Shown here: positions 23,259 to 31,282 of the stretch, in pieces
Layout: each line of letters starts with the position of its first letter
Numbering within the stretch: position 1 is the stretch's first letter
Assembly (NCBI GenBank): GCA_028285525.1
Contig: JANQOZ010000103.1
Location: forward strand, 1 to 64,000
Source of the DNA: Lysobacterales bacterium
GTDB lineage: Bacteria; Pseudomonadota; Gammaproteobacteria; Xanthomonadales; SZUA-38
Direction: 5' to 3'
DNA: 64,000 bases
Notes under the pieces: generated by a model
Seen by the model: the letters and a program-made list of their open reading frames with translations, nothing else
The model's database searches: none
What the model was told of the DNA's origin: nothing
Made by a program: the position numbers and the translations under genes

Positions 23259-24230
23259 ATGGCGCTTCTCAGTCGGTTTTTCGCAAGTCCTGGGAGCCTT
23301 CGTGAGCTTGGCATCGTCGGCATGAACGGACGCAACATCGACCTGATCGCCAGGCTCAATCCGCGCCGGCTTTATCCATTGGTGGACAACAAGCTGAAGA
23401 CCAAACAGCTCGCCGAGCAGCACGGGATCCCCGTTCCCGGCCTGATTCATGCGGTCGACACACAGCGCGACATTCGGGAACTGCCCAGGCTGCTGGCCCG
23501 GCGCAGCGGTTTTGCCGTGAAGCCGGCCAAGGGCAGCGGCGGCAAGGGCATTTTGGTCATCACCGGCCGCAGACCCGGCGAATTTATCAAGAGCAGCGGC
23601 ATGAGCCTGCGCCTGCGGGACATATCGCACCACGTCAGCAACATCCTGTCGGGCCTCTTCAGCCTTGGCGGCAGCCCGGACACCGCGGTGATCGAAGAGC
23701 TGATCGAGCCCGACCCGCTCTACGACGACCTGTCGGTTGAGGGTGTACCTGACATTCGGATTATCGTTTACCGCGGTATTCCCATCATGGCCATGATGCG
23801 GCTTTCCACCCGCGCCTCTGACGGCAAAGCCAATCTCCACCAGGGTGCGGTCGGGGTCGGTCTATGCATTCAGACCGGGCGATCGGTGAACGCGGTTCAG
23901 TTCAGCGACCTGGTCACGTCTCACCCGGACTCAGGGGCGGATCTGCGATCGATCGAGATTCCCAACTGGCCCGACATGCTGGAGCTTTCGGCCCGCTGCG
24001 CAGACGCGACCGGCCTCGGCTACCTCGGATGCGATGTGGTGCTGGACGTCAATCGTGGGCCGCTACTGCTGGAGCTGAATGCTCGCCCCGGGCTGGCGAT
24101 CCAGATCTCCAACGGCAGCGGTTTGGCGCCGAGGGTCGCAGCGGTGGACGCCCTGCCCTCGTCCGCGCTCCTGGAAGCGCCGGCTGACCGTGCCCACCGA
24201 GCGCAGTCGATGTTTGCGGCGTCGGCCTGA
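23259..24230 (+). CDS. Alpha-L-glutamate ligase-like protein (RimK-type ATP-grasp)
   Basis: About 323 residues from ATG 23259 (an in-frame GTG directly precedes it). ATP-grasp motifs are visible: the lysine strand GFAVKPAKGSGGKGILVI, the hinge VIEELIEPD, DIRIIVYRGIPIMAMMRLST, and the metal-binding end GYLGCDVVLDVNRGPLLLEL followed by NARPGLAIQ. RimK-type enzymes join amino acids to a carboxylate, often glutamates to proteins or small acceptors. The acceptor here is unknown. It is third gene of the protease / inactive transglutaminase-7TM / ligase set; the convergent Ada-like gene follows 2 bp after its stop. Confidence 0.87.
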   Translation: MALLSRFFASPGSLRELGIVGMNGRNIDLIARLNPRRLYPLVDNKLKTKQLAEQHGIPVPGLIHAVDTQRDIRELPRLLARRSGFAVKPAKGSGGKGILVITGRRPGEFIKSSGMSLRLRDISHHVSNILSGLFSLGGSPDTAVIEELIEPDPLYDDLSVEGVPDIRIIVYRGIPIMAMMRLSTRASDGKANLHQGAVGVGLCIQTGRSVNAVQFSDLVTSHPDSGADLRSIEIPNWPDMLELSARCADATGLGYLGCDVVLDVNRGPLLLELNARPGLAIQISNGSGLAPRVAAVDALPSSALLEAPADRAHRAQSMFAASA

Positions 24231-24232
24231 GC

Positions 24233-25114
24233 TCAGCCGGGTTCCGTTCTGACCTGTTCCCGGCGCAGCAGCTCCGCCTTCCGATCAACGCCCCAGCGAT
24301 AGCCCGACAAAGAACCGTCAGACCGGACCACCCGATGACACGGGATGGCCACCGCCAGAGGGTTGGCGGCACAGGCAGCGGCGACGGCGCGTGACGCTCG
24401 GGGCTGCCCGATCGCTTCGCTGATCTCTCGGTAGGTGCGAGTTTCGCCGCGGGGAATCTGCGTCAGGGCCTGCCAGACGCGCTGCTGAAAGGCTGTGCCC
24501 CGAATGTCCAGCGGCAGCTCCGAGCTGCTGTCGCCTTGCTCGATCAGACCAGCCACCTGAGCGACCAGCCCCTCAAACTCGGCGTCACCGCCGCGCAGCT
24601 CAGCGCGCGGGAAGCGCCGCTCAAGATCCGCCAGCAACGGTTCAGGCTCGTCCCCCAGCGCGATGGCGCAGACGCCCTGCTCGGTCGCCGCCACCAGCAG
24701 GCAGCCGAGCGAACATTGGCCCAGCGCAAAGTAGACCGAATGGCCGTCGCCGCCGGCACGGTAGGCGGTCGGCTTCATGCCCAGCGTTTTGCTGGCGGTC
24801 GCGTAGAAACGGGCGCCGGAGTTGTAGCCGGCCTCAAGCGCCGCTTCGGTGACGGTTGGCGCCTGGGGCAGAGCATTGCGCAGCCTTCGCTGGCGCTGCG
24901 CCTCCCAATAGGCCTTCGGAGAAATCCCGAGCGCACGCTTAAACAGCCGATGAAAGTGAAACGGACTGAGATGCGCCGCCGCCGCCATGTCGTCGAGCGC
25001 CGGCATTTCGCTGGCCGACTCGATCAAGCGGCAGACGTTGGCGATTGCCGTGCGCTGGCGATCGGTGAGCGGTTTTTGATCTGACCTTGGCTTAGACACC
25101 CCGACATTCTCCAC
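24233..25114 (-). CDS. AraC-type regulator fused to O6-methylguanine-DNA methyltransferase (Ada-like, no N-terminal metal domain)
   Basis: About 293 residues from a GTG at 25114 (a second GTG at 25099 has GGAG 9 nt upstream and is also plausible). Order: an AraC-type double helix-turn-helix (about 20-115: LDDMAAAAHLSPFHFHRLFK, then TEAALEAGYNSGARFYAT), a methyltransferase N-lobe (VYFALGQCSLGCLLVA), and the catalytic domain with the acceptor Cys in the PCHRVV motif (AVAIPCHRVVRSDGSLSGYR). E. coli Ada has an extra N-terminal Cys4-zinc phosphotriester-repair domain. That domain is absent here, so phosphotriester-triggered activation cannot work in the same way. Confidence 0.88.
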   Translation of the reverse strand: MENVGVSKPRSDQKPLTDRQRTAIANVCRLIESASEMPALDDMAAAAHLSPFHFHRLFKRALGISPKAYWEAQRQRRLRNALPQAPTVTEAALEAGYNSGARFYATASKTLGMKPTAYRAGGDGHSVYFALGQCSLGCLLVAATEQGVCAIALGDEPEPLLADLERRFPRAELRGGDAEFEGLVAQVAGLIEQGDSSSELPLDIRGTAFQQRVWQALTQIPRGETRTYREISEAIGQPRASRAVAAACAANPLAVAIPCHRVVRSDGSLSGYRWGVDRKAELLRREQVRTEPG

Positions 25115-25210
25115 TGGCTGAGCCGCAACGCAATGGACGCTATCGTAGAGTTGTCGAAGCGCGCGATCATCTCGCTTCTTGCGCAGCTTCGATGGGGGTT
25201 GGTGCGGGGC

Positions 25211-25260
25211 AAAAAAAAGGCCTGCGCGGCGAGGAGGGGTGCCCTCGACAGCGCAGGCCT
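25211..25260 (-). terminator. Strong minus-strand intrinsic terminator with no gene ending at it
   Basis: AGGCCTGCGC (25218-25227) and GCGCAGGCCT (25251-25260) form a perfect 10-bp stem, with CGAGG/CCTCG pairing inside the loop. On the minus strand it is followed by eight T residues. It sits about 100 bp upstream of the Ada-like start and there is no minus-strand protein gene above it. It therefore ends either an untranslated RNA or readthrough from elsewhere. Confidence 0.75.
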
Positions 25261-25558
25261 GAAGATAACGAAACGCGGGGGAGGCAATCCCGGCGCTTCT
25301 GAGGCAAAACGCGAAGCTCGCGAAGTGCAGGTGAAAAAACTTCCCTGTTGTCGCGGCGAATCCGTTCGGCCGTGTGGCGCGTTAGCGCCGACGGATGCAG
25401 ATTCCCGCAATTGCCCCATCAGAAACGTGATCCAGCTCACGCAAGTCCCGCAGTTCGGCCTGAGTTGACGTTTGTTGACACAAAAGGTTGATGACTTTCG
25501 GGGCTTGCAGTCCCTCAGCATCGGGAATATGTTCCTGGGATGCACGAGGGAGTCCGCC
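25261..25558. other. Gene-free stretch; candidate small RNA on the minus strand
   Basis: No convincing protein gene lies between the Ada-like start and the SEL1 gene (25115-25558). On the minus strand the sequence ends in a strong terminator and contains further self-complementary parts, such as GGCGCgttaGCGCC near 25377-25390 flanked by AATCCG/CGGAT. I could not identify a minus-strand promoter or match a known RNA class (it does not look like 6S, 4.5S or RNase P). On the plus strand TTGACG and TTGACA occur near 25465-25480 but without a good -10. Confidence 0.25.
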
Positions 25559-26209
25559 ATGAATAGCCCGCATTTTCCATTTAAGTCATTGTTTTTAATG
25601 GTTTTAGCGTGCAGTTTCGGTACGCTTTTAGCGGCCGGACCGCCCGTTTTCGATACGCCCGACCGAAAAAGTCTCGGCCGCGGTGCCCATGCGTTAAAAA
25701 AAGGCTTTCCGGAAGACGCGGTCAAAAACTTCGAGCAGGCGGCGCGTTACGGCAATAAGGACGCTCAATTCACCCTCGGCATGATGTACATCCGCGGAAC
25801 GGGCGTGGAGATGGACTGGGCCCACGGTTACGCCTGGCTCAAGCTCTCGGCAAGCCACGGCAAGCCCGAAGCGGTTGAAGCCAGCAAACAGGTACTGGAG
25901 CAGCTGAAGCCCGAAGAATTACTCAAGGCTGAGCAGTGGACGGCAAAACTAGCGCCGGAGTTTGGCGACGTCGCTGCCGTCGAACGACGGGAGGAGTGGG
26001 TTCGCAAAGAGCGGCGCAAGGTCACCGGGTCGCGGACCGGACGCACCGCTGCGGTCCAAATCCAGGTGGCAGACGCCACGGGCTATGCATGGCAGGTCGC
26101 CGGGCCCAAATACTTTGAGCTGCTCGAAGGCAGCTATATCCTCGCTTTTCGCCAGCAGATGGGTGAGGTCACCATCGGCGAGCTGAAGGTCATCGAAGAC
26201 GAACCCTGA
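25559..26209 (+). CDS. Exported SEL1/TPR-like repeat protein
   Basis: A 216-residue protein from ATG 25559, with GGGAG 6 nt upstream (the frame is open further 5' but without support). The signal peptide FPFKSLFLMVLACSFGTLLA ends at AAG. Repeat units have the SEL1 pattern: AVKNFEQAARYGNKDAQFTL, GMMYIRGTGVEMDWAHGYAW, LKLSASHGKPEAVEAS. After about residue 130 the sequence is basic, then ends in a small beta-rich segment (AVQIQVADATGYAW to GEVTIGELKVIED). Such proteins commonly act as periplasmic protein-interaction scaffolds; the partner is unknown. Confidence 0.78.
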   Translation: MNSPHFPFKSLFLMVLACSFGTLLAAGPPVFDTPDRKSLGRGAHALKKGFPEDAVKNFEQAARYGNKDAQFTLGMMYIRGTGVEMDWAHGYAWLKLSASHGKPEAVEASKQVLEQLKPEELLKAEQWTAKLAPEFGDVAAVERREEWVRKERRKVTGSRTGRTAAVQIQVADATGYAWQVAGPKYFELLEGSYILAFRQQMGEVTIGELKVIEDEP

Positions 26210-26334
26210 CGCCCTCGCCCGAAGCCGCTCACAGGCCTGTCGATAGCGCATTGACGCGGTCGACAGACGACCCTTCTGTTCCGTGGTAGCATCGCGACTC
26301 CTCCATAAGTGTGCTCTTTTAGGAGTAATTCCAC

Positions 26335-26925
26335 ATGAAGTTTAAGGGTCAAAACCTCATCATTGTTTCACTGTCCATCCTGCTCGGCGCCTGCAGCCAG
26401 TACGTCAAGCGGGATGAGTTTGACGCTGCGGTGGCCGATTTGCGCGCCGCAGACCGCGCCAACCAGGAAGAGCTGGCGGTGCTCGGCACGCGGTTTGGCG
26501 AGCTGACCGAAGACCTTTCGGCAAGATTTGAAGACTACAACGCCCGAATCCAGCAGCTTTCAGGCCGCCTCCGGGTGGACATGACTGCCAACTTTGCCTA
26601 CGACGACGCCACCCTGCGGGAGCAGGACAAAGAGGCTCTGGGGGCGTTTGCTGAAGTGATTCGGGTGCATCACCCCGACGTGATGGTGACCGTCGAAGGG
26701 TTCACCGACTCCGCCGGCTCCGCCGAGTACAACCAGTGGCTGGGCATGGAGCGGGCCAAGGCGGCACGCCAGTTTCTCGTTGACGAGGGTGGCCTCGACT
26801 CAAGCCGGGTCCGCGCCGTTAGCTATGGCGAGGACGCCAATCGGCAAATTGCTCCCGGTGAGTGGGGCGACTCCGGCTCCGCCAACCGCCGTGTAGCGCT
26901 GGTCATCGACCACGTTCCAGGCTAA
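26335..26925 (+). CDS. OmpA-family peptidoglycan-binding lipoprotein
   Basis: A 196-residue protein. The N-terminal hydrophobic stretch ends in the lipobox LLGAC (Cys about 20). A short Ala/Arg/Glu helical spacer (about 25-85) resembles a coiled coil. The OmpA-C domain (about 85-195) contains VTVEGFTDSAGSAEYNQWLG, RAKAARQFLVDEGGLDSSRV and the final NRRVALVID. These supply the Asp and Arg that bind diaminopimelate in Pal/OmpA domains. It should tether the outer membrane to peptidoglycan. It is monocistronic, with a hairpin after the stop. Confidence 0.88.
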   Translation: MKFKGQNLIIVSLSILLGACSQYVKRDEFDAAVADLRAADRANQEELAVLGTRFGELTEDLSARFEDYNARIQQLSGRLRVDMTANFAYDDATLREQDKEALGAFAEVIRVHHPDVMVTVEGFTDSAGSAEYNQWLGMERAKAARQFLVDEGGLDSSRVRAVSYGEDANRQIAPGEWGDSGSANRRVALVIDHVPG

Positions 26926-26940
26926 GAACTAAACCGCGAC

Positions 26941-26974
26941 GCGGACCGGGCGACCGCCCGGTCCGCAGCGTTTT
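26941..26974 (+). terminator. Terminator between ompA-like and VWA genes
   Basis: A 12-bp GC-rich inverted repeat (GCGGACCGGGCG / CGCCCGGTCCGC) with a very short centre is followed by agcg and TTTT on the plus strand. The T-run touches the end of the convergent VWA gene. Confidence 0.65.
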
Positions 26975-28154
26975 ACTCGTCTTCTTCGAAGGCAAACCCC
27001 TTCTTCTCGGCGGCTGCTCGCAGCCCTGACCGGATGGCGTCGTCCAGGCCGTCGGTCTCGATCCGCTTGGTCTTTTCCTCGGCGATAAACTGCTGCCGCT
27101 GTCGGTTGAGCGCCGTGATCTCTTCCTTGAGCCTTGCACGCTGGTGCTGCTTTTCTTCGAGGTAATCCGCCCGCTGCTCAAGACTCATGTCCTGCATCGG
27201 CTCTGGCAGCTCGGCTTCCGGCACCTCGGCCAGCGACTTGCCGTCCGCGACCGCATCCACCAGATCCCAGCTTTCGGCACGATAGAGCGATCCAGCCTTA
27301 GCGGCCACGCGGCTGGCCGCCGCCGGCGCGCTCATGCCGTACGCGTTGGCATCCTGTGCCTCCTGGTTCTTGCGACCCTGCTCGCCGGCTGTGCCAAAAG
27401 CGACGTAGGTTTCGTTCAGCTGTTGGTTGAGGGACAGCAACGCCTCGTCAACCGGCGTGGCCACGTTGGCCACTGCCGCGGCGCTCTGATCGATGCTGGC
27501 AAAGACGCCCTCGCTGAGAGTTGCCACGCTGGCCCAGCCGCTGGCGTCACTGTCCAGCGGACCGCCGCAGTAGATCGTATTCACCACAATATCTTTATCC
27601 AGCGCCGCTCTGACGGCCGTTTCCACGCTGATCTTTGGATCCTGGTGGGCGCCTTCATTACCGGCCACAAACAGCATCCGCAGGGCGTCAGCGTCATGGC
27701 TCCAGTCGAGCTGCCTCACCGCCGTGTCGATGGCTCGGGCAACGTACTCATCGCCACCGTTGGTCTGAAAAGCGAACAGCGTCTGGTTGACCCGATCAAG
27801 ATCGCGCGTAAACGGCTGATCGAGTCTGACGAATCCCTGTTCCGCCGGGTAGCTCGGGCTGCCGAAGCTGATGACCGCAACGCGCAGATCCGGCTGCGGC
27901 GAGGCGCTGCCGAGGTCATTGACGATGTCCCACAGCCGCTGGCGTGCCGAATTGAGCAGCCCGCTCATGGAGCCGCTGACGTCGAGAGCAATCACCAGAT
28001 CCACGGATCTGTACGAGGGATTCGTCTCTAGCTCGGCAACAGTCCGCGCATTAGCGCAGGTGCCAGCGAACAGCGAAAAAGTCAGCAGGGGCGCCAGCAG
28101 TTGACGGGTGAAACTGCCGACTCCCAGGGTCGAAAAACTGGACAGTTTGCTCAT
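26973..28154 (-). CDS. Secreted von Willebrand factor A domain protein (copy 2)
   Basis: A 393-residue protein with GGAGA 6 nt before the ATG and a signal peptide (LLAPLLTFSLFAGTCANA). The VWA domain (about 50-240) has a complete MIDAS Asp-x-Ser-x-Ser (IALDVSGSMSGLLNSARQRL), a later conserved Thr/Asp region and NEGAHQDPK. The tail is LNQQLNETYVAFGT, then LPEPMQDMSLEQRADYLEEK and a charged coiled coil (ARLKEEITALNRQRQQFIAE) ending in a Lys/Glu-rich segment. Layout and tail match the 376-aa VWA protein at 9160. Short blocks suggest clear but distant paralogy. No chaperone or ATPase partner is adjacent. Confidence 0.85.
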   Translation of the reverse strand: MSKLSSFSTLGVGSFTRQLLAPLLTFSLFAGTCANARTVAELETNPSYRSVDLVIALDVSGSMSGLLNSARQRLWDIVNDLGSASPQPDLRVAVISFGSPSYPAEQGFVRLDQPFTRDLDRVNQTLFAFQTNGGDEYVARAIDTAVRQLDWSHDADALRMLFVAGNEGAHQDPKISVETAVRAALDKDIVVNTIYCGGPLDSDASGWASVATLSEGVFASIDQSAAAVANVATPVDEALLSLNQQLNETYVAFGTAGEQGRKNQEAQDANAYGMSAPAAASRVAAKAGSLYRAESWDLVDAVADGKSLAEVPEAELPEPMQDMSLEQRADYLEEKQHQRARLKEEITALNRQRQQFIAEEKTKRIETDGLDDAIRSGLRAAAEKKGFAFEEDE

Positions 28155-28352
28155 GGGTATTCTCCGTGGTTTGAGTGAGACCAGTGTGCCGGCGGCACCC
28201 GCAGACTGAAGACGCGCGAGCGTAAAACCTGACGTTTGCGGTTTACCTTCCGGTTACCTTTCCCTAGTCAGTCGCCCGTAGTTCGTTGGTTGGGTTCTCT
28301 TTGCAGGGCAATTGCATTAGCTTTCAAGCACCTCTTTGTGGGTTTATCGACC

Positions 28353-29267
28353 TTGCTGACCGCTACCTCCCTGAACAAATCTTTCGGTGACCTTAAGGCC
28401 GTCCGAGACCTGTCGCTGTCCGTAAAAAGCGGAGAGATCGTTGCGCTGCTGGGCCCCAACGGCGCCGGCAAGACGACCACGCTGCGGATGCTCATTGGAC
28501 TTGCCGCCAGAGACTCGGGCACCATCGAGTACGTGGACCGCACAGGCAAGTCGCACGACAGCCTGCCGCCCGCGGAAATCGGCTACCTGCCGGAGGAACG
28601 AGGGCTGTATATCGATCGCCGGGTGATCGACGGATTGGTCTACTTCGCGCGGCTGCGCGGCCGCAGCAAGTCTGAAGCGCTTGAGTCCGCCCAGCACTGG
28701 CTGGAGCGGTTCGATCTGTGGGACCGCCGCGCCGACGAGGTCAAAACGCTTTCCAAGGGCAACCAGCAGAAGGTGCAGTTCATTTCAGCCGTGATCCATC
28801 GGCCGCAGCTCGCGATTATCGACGAGCCGTTCTCCGGTTTTGACCCGATCAACCAGGAAAGGATGCTGGGGTTTTTGGAAGAGCTGCGAAAGGCCGGGAC
28901 GTCCATTCTGTTCAGCGCGCATCAGATGGATCTGGTTCAGCGCCTCGCTGACCGGATCCTGTTGATGTCGAGGGGCGAGCTGGTGGCTGAGGGCACCCTC
29001 AGCGAAATCCGACGGCGGGCCGGCAGCGGAAATGCCCAAACGGTTGAGGTCGAGTACCAGCTTCCACCCGATGCCCAGCAGCTCGAGCAGGCGCCGTCGA
29101 ACTGTCGGCTGGAGGGCAACACGGTCGAAATGACGGTGGCGGGTGACCAGACCATCAACGATGCCGTCCATTGGCTGAGTTCGCTCGGCACCATCACCAC
29201 CATGACTACCCGCGAGCCCAGTCTGCACGACATCTACCTGGATCAGCTGAAGGAGTCCACGACTTGA
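28353..29267 (+). CDS. ABC transporter ATP-binding protein (NatA-like)
   Basis: About 304 residues from a TTG at 28353; a GTG at 28338 or a longer start is possible, since no clear SD exists. Walker [11 protein letters not shown], a Q-loop-like region (IGYLPEERGLY), signature LSKGNQQKVQFISAV (LSKGN variant), Walker B LAIIDEPFSGFDP and the switch His in SAHQM. The C-terminal 80 residues are the DUF4162-type extension of export-type (NatA/YhaQ-like) ATPases. It pairs with the overlapping permease gene: AAGGAG near its end is the SD for the TTG of the permease. Confidence 0.9.
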   Translation: MLTATSLNKSFGDLKAVRDLSLSVKSGEIVALLGPNGAGKTTTLRMLIGLAARDSGTIEYVDRTGKSHDSLPPAEIGYLPEERGLYIDRRVIDGLVYFARLRGRSKSEALESAQHWLERFDLWDRRADEVKTLSKGNQQKVQFISAVIHRPQLAIIDEPFSGFDPINQERMLGFLEELRKAGTSILFSAHQMDLVQRLADRILLMSRGELVAEGTLSEIRRRAGSGNAQTVEVEYQLPPDAQQLEQAPSNCRLEGNTVEMTVAGDQTINDAVHWLSSLGTITTMTTREPSLHDIYLDQLKESTT

Positions 29268-30448
29268 GCAGCCGCATGACCATCGCCCGCTGGGAGTTTT
29301 TTCGATTCTTCAAATGGAAGTCAGAGCTCATCGGCCTGCTGATCACCGCGCTGCTTTTCAGCGCAGGATTTCTGGTCAAGCCGCTGATGGAATGGGTCCG
29401 AAGCACCGATCGTCAGGTGCTCGAGATCAGCGATAACCTGCCTTCACCCGAGGCGTTTGGCCAGCTCTCGCTGGCGGTTGAGACGTTCGCCGACGACAGC
29501 TACGAGGAGCGCGTCGATGCGCTGGCGGCGGGCGAGATCGACGGCCTGGCCCGCTGGAATTCTCAGCGTCAGGAGACGGAGCTCATGGTGATGCGCGAGC
29601 CCGGCTGGCTGGCAGAATTCGAGGCCGCAGCGGCGGGTCAGGCGCTGCCCGGGCGGCTGGCGGAGTCACCGGCCGATGAGGCGGAGCTGGGCCGGCTGCT
29701 GGCGCCGTCAGGCACGGTTCTCAGCTACCATCCCGACGCCAGGCCTCCCGGCGGCAAGCTGCAAAAGCTGCTGGGCATCGCCGCTATCGCGCTGCCGATG
29801 ATCGGCGTGTTTACCGCGTTCAGCTATTTCTTTGTTTCGATTACCGCGGAAAAGCAGAATCGGCTCGGAGAGCAGCTGCTGTCCGCGGTGGGTGAGAGCC
29901 AGTGGCTCGACGGAAAGCTGATTGGCCTGACCGCGCTGTGCATCAAATCGATGCTGACCATCGCTCTGCTGGGGATCGTCGGTACTAGCGTCTATCTAAA
30001 AATGACCGGCAAGGAGATCGACGCGGGTTACATCAACTGGCTGAACTGCGCCTGGGCCTTTGCCTACAGCTTTCTGGCGGTCGCCTTCTGGAGCGCCTTC
30101 ATGGCGGCGGTTGCGACCACCATCAATGACCCGAACAGCTCAAGCCGATCGAGCATCATGCTGCTGCCAGGCCTGTTTATGCTGCTGCCGGTGCTGGCCC
30201 TGGATCTGCCGGACTCCCTGGGTGTGGCCGTGCTGTCGATTGTGCCGGTCACCAGCACCGCCTTCATGCCCATCCGCCTGGTGCTGAGCGACGTTCCCCT
30301 GTGGCAGCTCCTGCTGAGTGTCGCTCTGATGGTGGCCAGCATCGCCGCAATGCGCCTGGCGGCACGCCGGATCCTGAAGATGTCGATCCTGATGTATGGC
30401 CGGGAGCCGAGTTTCAACGAGCTGTGGAAAGCCGTGAAGCTCAGCTGA
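29264..30448 (+). CDS. ABC-2 type permease (NatB-like)
   Basis: About 394 residues. The start was set at TTG 29264, 8 nt after AAGGAG, overlapping the ATPase stop by 4 bp (TTGA); ATG 29276 is an alternative. An N-terminal helix (ELIGLLITALLFSAGFLV) precedes a large extracytoplasmic domain (about 45-175). Five further helices follow, among them AIALPMIGVFTAFSYFFV, LTIALLGIVGTSVYL and SIMLLPGLFMLLPVLAL. This one-plus-five arrangement is that of NatB/DrrB-like ABC-2 exporters. The substrate is unknown. The LytS/LytTR pair lies convergent immediately downstream. Confidence 0.85.
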   Translation: MSSRMTIARWEFFRFFKWKSELIGLLITALLFSAGFLVKPLMEWVRSTDRQVLEISDNLPSPEAFGQLSLAVETFADDSYEERVDALAAGEIDGLARWNSQRQETELMVMREPGWLAEFEAAAAGQALPGRLAESPADEAELGRLLAPSGTVLSYHPDARPPGGKLQKLLGIAAIALPMIGVFTAFSYFFVSITAEKQNRLGEQLLSAVGESQWLDGKLIGLTALCIKSMLTIALLGIVGTSVYLKMTGKEIDAGYINWLNCAWAFAYSFLAVAFWSAFMAAVATTINDPNSSSRSSIMLLPGLFMLLPVLALDLPDSLGVAVLSIVPVTSTAFMPIRLVLSDVPLWQLLLSVALMVASIAAMRLAARRILKMSILMYGREPSFNELWKAVKLS

Positions 30449-30455
30449 CCTGACG

Positions 30456-31280
30456 CTACGGCACGGCCGCCTGCTGCTGCAGCCGACCGGCGACGTCCCG
30501 GTGGCTGCGGCTCATCTTCACCTCATGATCGTTTTCCAGTCGGATGAAGTACTCGCCGTTGGTGTGGGCGCGCAGCGATCGAACGCGATCAACGTTGACG
30601 ATCGTCGAGCGGTGGACCCGCGCGAACTGCGCCTTTGGCAGCACCTTCTCGATCTTTTTCATGGTGCCTCGCAGCACGTGCGTCTGGCCGGCGGCATGGA
30701 TACAGAGATAGTCGCCGGCGGCCTCGACGCAGACGATGTCATTCATGTCGACGTAGGTCACGTCCCTGCCCTCACGGATCGCCAGCCGCTCCGGGCTCAG
30801 ATGCTCAGGCTGTTTGCCCGGCTGGCTCTGCCTGAGCGCATCGTCCAGCGTCAGCGCTTCGCCGCTTAGATCGCAAACCAGGTTCAGCAGCCGACTGCGG
30901 TGGTCGCGGGCCTGGCGCTGGTCCAGCGTTGCCCGAACGCGACGGAGTGCGCGCGCCAGACGCAGGTCGTCGATCGGCTTGAGCAGATAGTCGAGCGCGT
31001 TGGCTTCGAAGGCTTTTACCGCGTAGTCGGCAAAAGCTGTTACGAACACCACCAGCGGCATGTGGCGCCCGGCCATGGCTTTCAGGGTTTCAAAGCCGTC
31101 GAGCCCGGGCATCTGGATATCGAGGAACACCAGGTCGGGCTGCTGCTCGCGCACGGCCACCAGTGCCTCCCGACCGTTGCCACACTGGCCACAGATCTGA
31201 ATGTCGCTCTCGGCGGCAAGGCGCAGCTCCAGGCCGCGTCGCGCCAGCTCCTCGTCATCAACAATCAGGGTCCGGATCAT
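30456..31280 (-). CDS. LytTR-family response regulator
   Basis: A 274-residue protein. The receiver domain (1-120) has the acidic pair in IVDDEE, the phosphoacceptor Asp in LVFLDIQMPGLDGFE, Thr in FVTAFADYAVKAF and Lys in YLLKPI. The LytTR DNA-binding domain (about 165-270) contains YVDMNDIVCVEAAGDYLCIH, FARVHRSTIVNVDRV and a final RSHRDVAGRL. It forms a two-component pair with the histidine kinase whose stop lies 2 bp before its start. LytTR regulators often control envelope or exopolysaccharide genes. The convergent ABC exporter or the upstream RND genes are candidate targets by position only. Confidence 0.92.
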   Translation of the reverse strand: MIRTLIVDDEELARRGLELRLAAESDIQICGQCGNGREALVAVREQQPDLVFLDIQMPGLDGFETLKAMAGRHMPLVVFVTAFADYAVKAFEANALDYLLKPIDDLRLARALRRVRATLDQRQARDHRSRLLNLVCDLSGEALTLDDALRQSQPGKQPEHLSPERLAIREGRDVTYVDMNDIVCVEAAGDYLCIHAAGQTHVLRGTMKKIEKVLPKAQFARVHRSTIVNVDRVRSLRAHTNGEYFIRLENDHEVKMSRSHRDVAGRLQQQAAVP

Positions 31281-31282
31281 CG

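Noticed and set aside
25024-25725. 233-codon minus-strand frame between the Ada-like and SEL1 genes
   Set aside because: It crosses a strong terminator, has low-complexity Arg/Ser/Pro content and overlaps both genes.
27144-28031. 295-codon plus-strand frame
   Set aside because: Opposite strand to the second VWA gene; no motif.
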